Below are positions 1 to 5,127 of a stretch of DNA of 11,227 bases, one piece after another. This DNA comes from Nitrospirota bacterium (GTDB taxonomy: Bacteria > Nitrospirota > Thermodesulfovibrionia > Thermodesulfovibrionales > UBA6898): the NCBI GenBank assembly GCA_029858145.1, contig JAOUFP010000043.1, positions 1 through 11,227 on the forward strand. Reading direction: 5' to 3'. Within the stretch, counting starts at the first letter, position 1; every line of letters begins with the position of its first letter. Below the pieces are notes generated by a model, which had not been told where the DNA came from, did no database searches, and saw only the letters and a program-made list of their open reading frames with translations. The position numbers and the translations under genes are program-made.

Positions 1-153
1 CTCCACTACAACAAAGACATCTTCAAAACCGCCGGGACAAAGACCAACTTCTTCGTGAGTGTCCGCAATCTCTTCAACGGCTCGCAGTACTGGTTCGATC
101 TGATCAAAAATCCCGGCAGATGGGTGGAGGCAGGGTTGAGGATTGAATTTTAG
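1..153 (+). CDS. C-terminal end of a TonB-dependent outer-membrane receptor (partial)
   Basis: Frame 1 is open from the window edge to a TAG at 151-153, giving 50 residues of an incomplete protein. The tail contains VRNLFNGSQYWFD and ends RWVEAGLRIEF. A final strand of the type RW-x-E-xG-[LV]-R-x-x-F with a terminal Phe is typical of TonB-dependent receptor beta-barrels, where the last aromatic residue is the signal for outer-membrane insertion by BAM. Such receptors import siderophores, cobalamin, metals or glycans using energy passed from TonB/ExbBD. The plug, the TonB box and most of the barrel lie outside the window, so the ligand cannot be guessed. No convincing terminator follows the stop. 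Confidence in the family is fairly good from the last strand alone, but the evidence is short. Confidence 0.72.
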   Translation, partial: LHYNKDIFKTAGTKTNFFVSVRNLFNGSQYWFDLIKNPGRWVEAGLRIEF

Positions 154-461
154 CGGCAGGACAAATTCCGCAACTTTTCATGCTATTTCCTCCTGGTTCC
201 CTTTAGCCCTCTCACTAACCGGCAGTTCTTTTCCATGAGAGCTCTCAGTTTAGCCATAACCAACGATTTCATTAATTTGGAAGCAAGGTCTTTTTGAGCC
301 CCGATTACCAAATGAAATCATCACCATTGCCGCAGGACTTCCAAGTGTTTATTTCAAGGGGTAGTCAACAGAGAACGAAAAAGAGGTTCTGTGAACTCAG
401 TATTAATCCGATAAGCTATTACCACCAGTCGAAAAGCTTAGAGAACGAGTCACTGATAAGA
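154..461. other. Intergenic stretch without a confident gene
   Basis: This stretch lies between the receptor tail and the small Cys-rich gene. Short open stretches exist on both strands, but none shows a recognisable domain. On the minus strand around 187-290 there is an open run containing LASKLMKSLVMAKLRALMEK in a frame closed by stops on both sides. An adjacent frame reads WKSCGNGDDFIW around 295-340. This could be debris of a decayed gene with frameshifts, but I cannot name a parent family. No RNA gene or clear hairpin was found. Confidence 0.4.
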
Positions 462-647
462 TCATTCCTCTTCGGGTAATTCGCCTTTTTCAAAGCAATT
501 GGCAGGGCAGCCGCGGCAGGTGCCTGCAAGGTACGAAAGGTCTTTCTTCTTCTCCGGGACTGTGCAGTTGAGGATATGTTCTTTCGCCTCGCCGGTTACA
601 CGCTGCATAAGATTGAATGTTTTTCCGCAGCGCGGACACTCTTTCAT
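462..647 (-). CDS. Small Cys/His-rich putative zinc-binding protein
   Basis: This is a 61-residue protein with seven cysteines. The N-terminus carries C4-P-R-C7-G-K-T-F, followed by H24-x3-C28, giving a CxxC...HxxxC arrangement that resembles a single zinc finger. A second cluster, C44-R-G-C47-P-A-N-C51, sits near the C-terminus, and the last residues are acidic (ELPEEE). A GAGG motif lies about 6 nt before the ATG, supporting this start. There is no signal peptide or membrane segment, so it is probably cytoplasmic. It stands alone between repeats and non-coding sequence. I do not recognise a named family. Metal binding, and possibly nucleic-acid binding, is inferred from residue pattern only. 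The dense and regular Cys spacing makes a chance ORF unlikely. Confidence 0.6.
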   Translation of the reverse strand: MKECPRCGKTFNLMQRVTGEAKEHILNCTVPEKKKDLSYLAGTCRGCPANCFEKGELPEEE

Positions 648-700
648 AATTCGCCTCGTTATCCCTTCTCTTTTTTATATTCTACCATGCCGGGTGAAAG

Positions 701-722
701 ACATTGATCAGTGACCGGTGAT
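701..722 (+). repeat. Left fragment of the interspersed heptad repeat, cut by the MITE
   Basis: The sequence ends CAGTGACCGGTGATT, matching the GTGACCG/GTGATT units of the repeat seen at 5022, 6692, 7389 and 8401. It stops exactly at the MITE-like element, and the repeat resumes on the other side at 877. Confidence 0.5.
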
Positions 723-876
723 TAGAACCTATCTCAAAATCAATAGTTTTTGTCATTTGCCCTTTTTTTGTCATTCCCGTGCAGACGGGAATCCAGTGTT
801 TTCAAGATGTTCCGGATACCCGCCTTCGCGGGTATGACAGCCTTTTCAGAAACAACCGGTTTTGAGACAGGTTCTA
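723..876. mobile_element. MITE-like element with 17-bp terminal inverted repeats and a twin-hairpin core
   Basis: The left end TAGAACCTATCTCAAAA (723-739) and the right end TTTTGAGACAGGTTCTA (860-876) are inverted repeats with one mismatch. The core holds two GC-rich hairpins: ATTCCCGT-gcag-ACGGGAAT (773-792) and ATACCCGC-cttc-GCGGGTAT (816-835). They are bracketed by TGTCAT (769-774) and ATGACA (834-839). It encodes no transposase, so it would need one in trans. Flanks read GTGAT on the left and GTGAC on the right, a possible imperfect target duplication that could equally come from the host repeat. The core resembles the widespread GTCATTCCCG/CGGGTATGAC palindromic repeats of many bacterial genomes (recalled, not searched). 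Confidence 0.7.
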
Positions 877-955
877 GTGACTTGAGTAAAAAAAGCAAGG
901 AGTAATAAACATCCGGTGATTTGTGGATAGTGGCAAGCCCAAAAAAAGCCATGGT
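877..955 (+). repeat. Interspersed modular repeat, copy 1 (right part)
   Basis: It contains AGTAATAAACATCCGGTGAT, then degenerate 7-bp units (GTGATTT, GTGGATA, GTGGCAA), then AAAAAAAGCCATGG. The same order of modules recurs at 5022, 6692 and 7389 in the same orientation. The copy seems to have been split by the MITE at 723-876. Confidence 0.6.
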
Positions 956-1240
956 TCTTTGCACACAAAAAGCTGATTATTGAACAGTGAAGGGAGCAAG
1001 GCGCAGAACACGGAGTAAAAGACTCTGTAACACTTTCAAAGACTACAGGACCGCTGCAAAGGCAGGGATTAAATTATTTTGCAGCGTTCATTTTCCATCT
1101 TCATAGTTTCTTCAATAATTTCATGTAGGCTTGTTCGAAAGGAGGACAGAAGAGTATAGATTCATACTGCATTTCATCCGGGACTTCCTTGATGAAAGAC
1201 CCGGGAATCAGGTCCATTAATTAAACGAAGGAGTATTCAG
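956..1240. other. Non-coding leader region upstream of the Spy/ZraP-like gene
   Basis: No gene is supported here. The stretch GGGAGCAAGGCGCAGAACAC near 992 resembles other repeat fragments in the window. A purine-rich AAAGGAGGAC at 1139-1148 looks like a ribosome-binding site but has no start codon behind it. TTTCATC (1172-1178) and GATGAAA (1191-1197) form an inverted repeat with a 12-nt spacer about 45 nt before the gene. This could be an operator or leader hairpin. No convincing -35/-10 pair was found. Confidence 0.35.
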
Positions 1241-1915
1241 ATGAAGAAAAGTGTTCTGTTTTTTACGGTTATTTTTATCTTCCTGGCGGGCTTCACCATT
1301 GATTCTCATGCGCACGTGCGCGGAAAAGGCCGGGGATGGGGAATGCCGGCGTGCAGCACGATGCAGGGAATGGGGCCGTGCATGTGCGGAGGGTGCATGG
1401 CCATGTCAGGGGAACGGCCGATGATGGGGATGGGTATGAGAATGATGATCTCAAACCTCGGATTGGATGAGAAGCAGGCTGCTGAGTTCAGGGCGATACA
1501 CCTCACGATGAAGAAGGAGCGCATACAGAAGAATGCGGAAATCAGGATTGCCGAACTGGAACTGAGGGAACTGCTGGACAAAGACCCGGTTGACACGAAA
1601 GTCGCGGAGGCAAAGGTCAAACAGACCGAATCGCTCCGTTCGGAACTGAAGATGCTGCATATCAGGACTCACGAGAAGGTCAAGGCAATGCTGACACCGG
1701 AGCAGAGAAAGAAGCTTGAATCCTTCAAGGGCATGGGATACGGCATGCGGCATGGCATGGGGCGCGGCATGGGAATGATGGGCAACTGCCTGATGATGGG
1801 GAACCCAGGCGGCATGGGCCAGTCGGACCAGATGAATCCGGCAGATGAGGGTGAAATGCAGGGCGATGAAGACATTGATGATGCTGAATTGCCTGCTGAG
1901 AGCCGCGCCGACTGA
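1241..1915 (+). CDS. Periplasmic Spy/CpxP/ZraP-like protein, Met-rich
   Basis: The protein has 224 residues. Residues 1-24 form a signal peptide (KK, hydrophobic core, SHA|H cleavage), so it should be periplasmic. Residues 30-70 are rich in Met, Gly and Cys (CMCGGC, MMGMGMRMM). The middle (about 75-160) is a charged helical region ending L-T-P-E-Q at 151-155. This is the LTxxQ-type motif of the Spy/CpxP/ZraP superfamily of periplasmic chaperones and metal-responsive proteins. The tail has more Met/Gly/His runs (GMRHGMGRGMGMMG) followed by an acidic end. At 224 residues it is longer than typical Spy or ZraP (about 140-160), owing to the Met-rich arms, which suggest Cu(I) or other soft-metal binding (inference). 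GGAG sits 9-10 nt before the ATG. It is monocistronic, with a hairpin following. Confidence 0.75.
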   Translation: MKKSVLFFTVIFIFLAGFTIDSHAHVRGKGRGWGMPACSTMQGMGPCMCGGCMAMSGERPMMGMGMRMMISNLGLDEKQAAEFRAIHLTMKKERIQKNAEIRIAELELRELLDKDPVDTKVAEAKVKQTESLRSELKMLHIRTHEKVKAMLTPEQRKKLESFKGMGYGMRHGMGRGMGMMGNCLMMGNPGGMGQSDQMNPADEGEMQGDEDIDDAELPAESRAD

Positions 1916-1922
1916 AACAACA

Positions 1923-1962
1923 GGGGGAAACAGGTACACATCCTTTTCCCCCGCTTTCTCCT
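1923..1962. terminator. Probable bidirectional terminator between convergent genes
   Basis: GGGGGAAA (1923-1930) pairs perfectly with TTTCCCCC (1945-1952) around a 14-nt loop, starting 7 nt after the plus-strand stop. A T-rich but interrupted tract follows on the plus strand (CTTTCTCCTGTTCTTAT). The convergent gene ends at 2012, so the hairpin may serve both directions. Confidence 0.55.
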
Positions 1963-2011
1963 GTTCTTATCCCGGCCTGAAAGGTTCATGGACCCCACAA
2001 AGCCGCGGAAG

Positions 2012-2347
2012 TCAGAATCTCCTGAAATTGATCAGCAGATATGCACCGATCAGGTAAAGAAAAACGCCCAGGAGGATCGAAGGGAAGAAACCTATTCGCG
2101 GGGTCAAAAAGATGATCGCGAATATGTAGGCGAGCCACGGAACAAGCATGATCAGAAGGCCGTGGGCGTATGAAATCACCTCCTTCTGCCCGGACTCCAG
2201 ATAGATCGTGAAAAAGGTTATCAGGGTTATTACGGGCAGGTTGGCGACAAAGGCGGCAAAAAGGCCCTTCGCATGGCTGGCGAAGTAAGTAACAGTGCTT
2301 ACGATAACTCCGCCAAAGAAAAAATAGAAAAGATATTTGATTGCCAT
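2012..2347 (-). CDS. Small inner-membrane protein, DUF3147/GlpM-like
   Basis: This is a 111-residue, highly hydrophobic protein with about four predicted membrane helices (roughly 4-22, 27-48, 62-80 and 86-107). The pattern is KYLFYFFFGGVIVSTVTY, then a loop with AAFVANLPVITLITFF, then LLIMLVPWLAYIFAI, then a final helix ending in NFRRF. This layout and the conserved GG...P-V-[IT]-T/L stretch match my recollection of the DUF3147 (GlpM-like) family, whose function is unknown. The ATG has only a weak ribosome-binding site, so translation may be modest. No in-frame alternative looks better. It converges with the Spy-like gene, and I see no operon partner. Family assignment is from memory and is moderately secure. 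Confidence 0.6.
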   Translation of the reverse strand: MAIKYLFYFFFGGVIVSTVTYFASHAKGLFAAFVANLPVITLITFFTIYLESGQKEVISYAHGLLIMLVPWLAYIFAIIFLTPRIGFFPSILLGVFLYLIGAYLLINFRRF

Positions 2348-2573
2348 ACAATTATTTGCTTACATTATGGCGTATCTCCGGCAAAAACTCCATGCCAAAG
2401 CCGGGCGCTTCATGACAGCAGAAGATGAGAATATAATTCTTCATGTTGTGCTTTTGCATCGAAAGCCGGGTGAGCGAATTACAGGTATCTCTTTCCCTGC
2501 ATCCAGGATAAAGGCCCTCCATTTCAGGCTGTTTGTGCCGGAGGCGGGTTCCTGAACTTTTCAGGAAAAAGAA
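2348..2573. other. Intergenic region with a perfect 8-bp dyad
   Basis: No gene is supported. TTCCTGAA (2549-2556) and TTCAGGAA (2560-2567) are perfect inverted repeats with a 3-nt spacer, just beyond the cytochrome terminator. This may be a second stem of that terminator or an operator for the minus-strand DUF3147-like gene. A plus-strand ORF covering most of the region overlaps the start of the minus-strand gene and has no recognisable features. Confidence 0.35.
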
Positions 2574-2612
2574 GGGGGAAGGTTCTCACCGACCTGATGA
2601 GGCCCTTCCCCC
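2561..2612 (-). terminator. Rho-independent terminator of the cytochrome operon
   Basis: GGGGGAAGG (2574-2582) pairs with CCTTCCCCC (2604-2612), and the inner CTCA (2585-2588) pairs with TGAG (2598-2601). On the transcribed minus strand the stem is followed by TTCTTTTTCC. It starts about 22 nt after the cytochrome stop codon. The equivalent hairpin after the second copy (8572-8606) has the same inner CTCA/TGAG but a different outer stem. Confidence 0.75.
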
Positions 2613-2634
2613 CGGTCATCTCAGTTTCTCTGCA

Positions 2635-3459
2635 TCATAACAGGTTATACGCCATTTTTATTTTGCCATGCTTTATCCGTGTATGGCATCTGTGGCAGTC
2701 GATATTCTTCTTGGTGACATGGTTGTTGTGCACAAACTCGACATCATTATACCTGCTGCCCCTGTCGACATGGCAGAAGAAACACCTGTCTGAAGGTACA
2801 TTGCCGTCCCCTTCAATTACCTGCAGATGACATTTTTCGCACTTCATACCTTTTTCAAGATACTTTCTGTGTTCAAAGGACTTCCCGTTGACCATAATCG
2901 CTTTTGTCGGAGCACCGTGGCACGAAGGACATCCGGTAACCGCAAATTCCACATTGCCTTTTTTCCTGAAATGACACAGAAAGCAGGTGTCTTCTGACAC
3001 AGCGAGATGATTTCCCTGAACCATATCATAATGGCAGCTCGCGCAGTGCAGTTTCATCCCCCCTCGTATTTCTGTGAAATGAGGCTTGTGGTCGAAAAGT
3101 ATCCCCTGTTTGAATGTCACCTGCGATTCAGCAAGGCGCATGGAATGACAGCCGGTCTGGAGACACTTGGCGTCCGGCACTTCAGCCCTCGGCCTCGGGT
3201 TGCTTGAACCCGCGAAGAATTTGAACTGGTTGGCCATCGCATTCCACGAACCGTATTCATGACACTTCAGGCATTCCACCTTGTTATGTGAGGATGTCTG
3301 CCATCTCTCATAGAAAGGGGTCATAAAATGGCATGTCACGCAGTAAGACGGTTTCTCGGAAATTCTGGAAAGACCCGCAAACGCGCTGATTGCAATAATT
3401 AAAAATACCCCGACGATTACCAAAAAACTTTTTTTGTAGATGATGTCCGTTAGCCCCAT
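2635..3459 (-). CDS. NapC/NirT-type multihaem cytochrome c, nine haem motifs (copy A)
   Basis: The protein has 274 residues. A single uncleaved N-terminal membrane anchor (about 11-30) precedes a periplasmic haem domain. There are eight CxxCH motifs (Cys40, 63, 139, 159, 177, 207, 226, 255) and one CX4CH (C99-LQTG-C104-H105). The first module, CVTCHFMTPFYERW...SSHNKVECLKCH, is the NapC/NirT/NrfH signature. Met46 follows H44-x, as for the Met ligand of haem 1 in NrfH. These families oxidise membrane quinol and pass electrons to periplasmic partners, but classical members have four haems, so this one is extended. I start at the second ATG because GGAGGAG lies 5 nt before it. The first ATG, 15 nt upstream, would place that site inside the gene, and copy B starts at the equivalent MGLT. 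It is the last gene of the operon, 154 nt after the small membrane protein. Confidence 0.9.
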   Translation of the reverse strand: MGLTDIIYKKSFLVIVGVFLIIAISAFAGLSRISEKPSYCVTCHFMTPFYERWQTSSHNKVECLKCHEYGSWNAMANQFKFFAGSSNPRPRAEVPDAKCLQTGCHSMRLAESQVTFKQGILFDHKPHFTEIRGGMKLHCASCHYDMVQGNHLAVSEDTCFLCHFRKKGNVEFAVTGCPSCHGAPTKAIMVNGKSFEHRKYLEKGMKCEKCHLQVIEGDGNVPSDRCFFCHVDRGSRYNDVEFVHNNHVTKKNIDCHRCHTRIKHGKIKMAYNLL

Positions 3460-3613
3460 AAAAACTCCTCCCATTACATTAATTTTATCTACTATGAAGC
3501 AATACTGATGCCATCCACAAGCCCTTGATTTTCAATATCAAATTGCATCATGAACTGTCGCATATCTGCAAAAGTGACTGCACGTTTGCAAAAAGTTTTT
3601 CAGTATTTCATTC
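3460..3613 (-). promoter_or_regulatory. Conserved 5' block of cytochrome copy A
   Basis: This intergenic block aligns along its whole length with 9456-9602, upstream of cytochrome copy B. The best-kept part on the minus strand begins ATGATGCAATTTGA at 3551 and reaches GGATGGCATCAGT. The shared stretch could hold an internal promoter (TTGATA here, TTGACA in copy B), a processing site or a leader. In this copy it also reads as a 19-codon ORF beginning MMQFDIENQ and ending at a TAG, but no ribosome-binding site precedes it. Confidence 0.4.
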
Positions 3614-3916
3614 TTAGCCGCTTTCCTGCATGCCTCCCTTTCCCTTTAAAATCAAACCGACTAAATAACCAATTAACGATGACCCCGCGATAAAGATGAC
3701 GATCGCCGTAAGCAGGCCCCATAGCATGAACGCAACCATAATGATTTTAACCGGCATTGTCGAATCCAATGGTGACCCGAAGATGAGACCGGATGCTTTA
3801 AGTCCGATCCACCCGCCGACAAAGATGCCGGGCAGCACTGCAAAGAGCAACGAAAGAATAACGCCTATCCATCCTCCTACATAGCCAGTTTTCCTGGCAA
3901 GATCTTTTGTATTCAT
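3614..3916 (-). CDS. Small Gly-rich membrane protein coupled to the cytochrome
   Basis: This 100-residue protein has two to three predicted membrane helices. About 11-42 is rich in Gly (YVGGWIGVILSLL, PGIFVGGWIGLKASG), with repeated GGWIG motifs, and about 56-92 is a long hydrophobic region ending GYLVGLILKGKGG. The paired GGWIG segments look like helix-packing (glycine-zipper) surfaces. Its ATG overlaps the TGA of the upstream cytochrome as ATGA, with GGGGG upstream, so translation is likely coupled. It lies between two nine-haem cytochromes in one operon, so a role in anchoring, assembly or quinone contact of that complex is plausible (inference). I do not recognise a named family. The C-terminus ...GGMQESG matters because a remnant of it seems to persist at 9603-9626 beside the second operon copy. 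Confidence 0.7.
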   Translation of the reverse strand: MNTKDLARKTGYVGGWIGVILSLLFAVLPGIFVGGWIGLKASGLIFGSPLDSTMPVKIIMVAFMLWGLLTAIVIFIAGSSLIGYLVGLILKGKGGMQESG

Positions 3917-4788
3917 TTTTTGTCCCCCTTTCCGGTCATTTTCATTACCAGATCTTCCGACATTCTTATTTTCCCGTGATTAATTATAGGGTGGCAGAAC
4001 AGACAGTCAATTTGTTTCTCAGTCACATGCTTTCTGTGAACAAAATCAACATCATCGTATTTGTCCGTTCTTTCGACATGGCAAAAATAACATTTCTCCT
4101 TGGGAACAATGCCCGTGCCGCTTTCAACCTCAACATGACATTCAGCACAATTGTGACCTTTACTGAGCGCGTCACTATGATTAAAAAGTCTTCCATTGTG
4201 ACTGATAACTTCTTTCGGAGCGGTGTGACATCTGCCGCACCCGCCGAATGCCCCGCCCTTTTCAGCCCCCATGAAATGGCATAAGAAGCAGACTTTCATC
4301 GAAACCTTGACGTGTTCTCCCTGTACGATATCGGAGTGGCAGCTCCTGCAGTGAAGTTTGATCCCCCTTTTCAACTCCATGAAATGAGGTTTATGGTCAA
4401 ACATAACCTGCCGCTTGGTACAGGAAACTTTTGACTCAATAAGTCTTTTTTCATGACAGCCATTTTGCAGGCAATTCGCGTCAGGAACATTCGTCAATGG
4501 TCGTCTGTTGTAGGCATAGGTATCAGCCAGAAATTTAACCTGGCTCGAAACAGAATCCAGCGGTGTATAGTTATGACATTTAAGACAGGGTACTTTACTG
4601 TGAGTTGATGCCGCCCACTTGTTATAGGACGGCGTCATGTAATGGCACACCTTGCAGTTCTCCGGATTCTGAAAGGTAACATTCTTGATGAAATAATAGG
4701 AGCCGAAGGCGAGCCCGGCAAAGGCGACGGTAAAATAAAAAAGATACAAAACCTCCTTCAACGATGCGGACAATATTCGCTTAAACAT
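3913..4788 (-). CDS. NapC/NirT-type multihaem cytochrome c, nine haem motifs (operon-proximal)
   Basis: The protein has 291 residues. An N-terminal membrane anchor (about 13-34) is followed by CKVCHYMTPSYNKW and STHSKVPCLKCH, the NapC/NirT/NrfH signature with Met51 two residues after the first haem His. It has eight CxxCH motifs (Cys45, 68, 147, 167, 184, 214, 233, 262) and one CX4CH (C106-LQNG-C111-H112), the same order and spacing as the cytochrome at 2635-3459. The two are clear paralogues of moderate identity, sharing blocks such as FDHKPHF, CFLCHF and DCxxCH. It is likely an inner-membrane-anchored quinol-oxidising electron carrier facing the periplasm (family knowledge), with its redox partner unknown. 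A GGGGGG ribosome site precedes the ATG, which is the first codon of the operon. A basic tail (KMTGKGDKK) ends in the ATGA overlap with the next gene. Confidence 0.88.
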   Translation of the reverse strand: MFKRILSASLKEVLYLFYFTVAFAGLAFGSYYFIKNVTFQNPENCKVCHYMTPSYNKWAASTHSKVPCLKCHNYTPLDSVSSQVKFLADTYAYNRRPLTNVPDANCLQNGCHEKRLIESKVSCTKRQVMFDHKPHFMELKRGIKLHCRSCHSDIVQGEHVKVSMKVCFLCHFMGAEKGGAFGGCGRCHTAPKEVISHNGRLFNHSDALSKGHNCAECHVEVESGTGIVPKEKCYFCHVERTDKYDDVDFVHRKHVTEKQIDCLFCHPIINHGKIRMSEDLVMKMTGKGDKK

Positions 4789-4795
4789 AACTTAC

Positions 4796-4925
4796 CCCCC
4801 TTTCGATTTATTTGCTGCATTTTTCAATATATATTCGAGGCTATCATAACACTTAACGAATTGAATTCTAATTGGGGAAACTCATTACTTCGGATGAATA
4901 AAACTCTCAGGTGGAATGTTTTTTT
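4796..4925 (-). promoter_or_regulatory. Upstream block of the cytochrome operon, conserved with 9634-9740
   Basis: On the minus strand the block runs CTGAGAGTTTT ... ATCCGAAG ... TTTCCCC ... AGAATTCAA ... TGTTATGAT ... TCGAAT ... AAAATGCA. The same blocks in the same order appear upstream of the second cytochrome locus. TGTTATGAT (4851-4843) is an extended -10 candidate. No good -35 is visible, which would fit an activator-dependent promoter bound in the conserved upstream part. Function is inferred from conservation and position. Confidence 0.45.
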
Positions 4926-5127
4926 CTCCTATGCCGGCGTGCCGGGAAGATCAACGCTCAACTTATGGTAAGACAGTAAAAGCGCAGAAACGTAAATACG
5001 TGAACGCGTAAAGGCAAAAAAACAGCAATGAGTAATAAACATACGTTAATTAGTGCCTGGCGATCAGTGACCGGTAAAAAATCTCTATGCTCGATGCCCT
5101 TTCCTCTGCGCTCTTTGCTCCCTGCTC
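4926..5127. other. Intergenic region between operon and nuclease 3' end
   Basis: No gene is seen here. It contains interspersed repeat copy 2 (listed separately) and a T/C-rich run around 5100-5130 (CTTTGCTCCCTGCTCTCAGC). No clear terminator stem was found for the nuclease gene ending at 5128. Confidence 0.35.
5022..5095 (+). repeat. Interspersed modular repeat, copy 2
   Basis: The leader AGCAATGAGTAATAAACAT is followed by four 7-bp units in phase: GTGCCTG, GCGATCA, GTGACCG, GTAAAAA. A trailing CTCTATGCTC is also found at the end of copy 4 (7490). Confidence 0.65.

Noticed and set aside
294..479. Plus-strand 61-codon ORF
   Set aside because: No ribosome-binding site, no recognisable domain, and it overlaps the end of the Cys-rich gene on the other strand.
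701..955. CRISPR-like array
   Set aside because: The repeats are 7-bp degenerate units and inverted hairpins without regular spacers, and no cas genes are present; the Cas4-like nuclease at 5128-6621 is of the TM0106 type.
1451..1998. Long minus-strand ORFs over the Spy/ZraP-like gene
   Set aside because: They are antisense shadows of a Met/Gly-rich gene that has a signal peptide, an LTPEQ motif and a good ribosome site on the plus strand.
3460..3474. Upstream ATG (MGGVF) for cytochrome copy A
   Set aside because: Using it would place the GGAGGAG ribosome site inside the coding region. The paralogue starts at the equivalent of the second ATG.
3535..3551. FNR-like box TTGAT...ATCAA before cytochrome copy A
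   Set aside because: The spacer is 7 nt instead of 4, and the right half is not kept in copy B, so it is likely chance.
4870..4925. Glycine-riboswitch-like 3' half on the plus strand (GGGGAAAC ... CGGAT ... AAACTCTCAGG)
   Set aside because: The upstream GAGAG partner strand is missing, the final CAGG is CAGC in the second copy, and no plus-strand gene follows at 4926-5127. The block is better explained as the upstream region of the minus-strand cytochrome operon.
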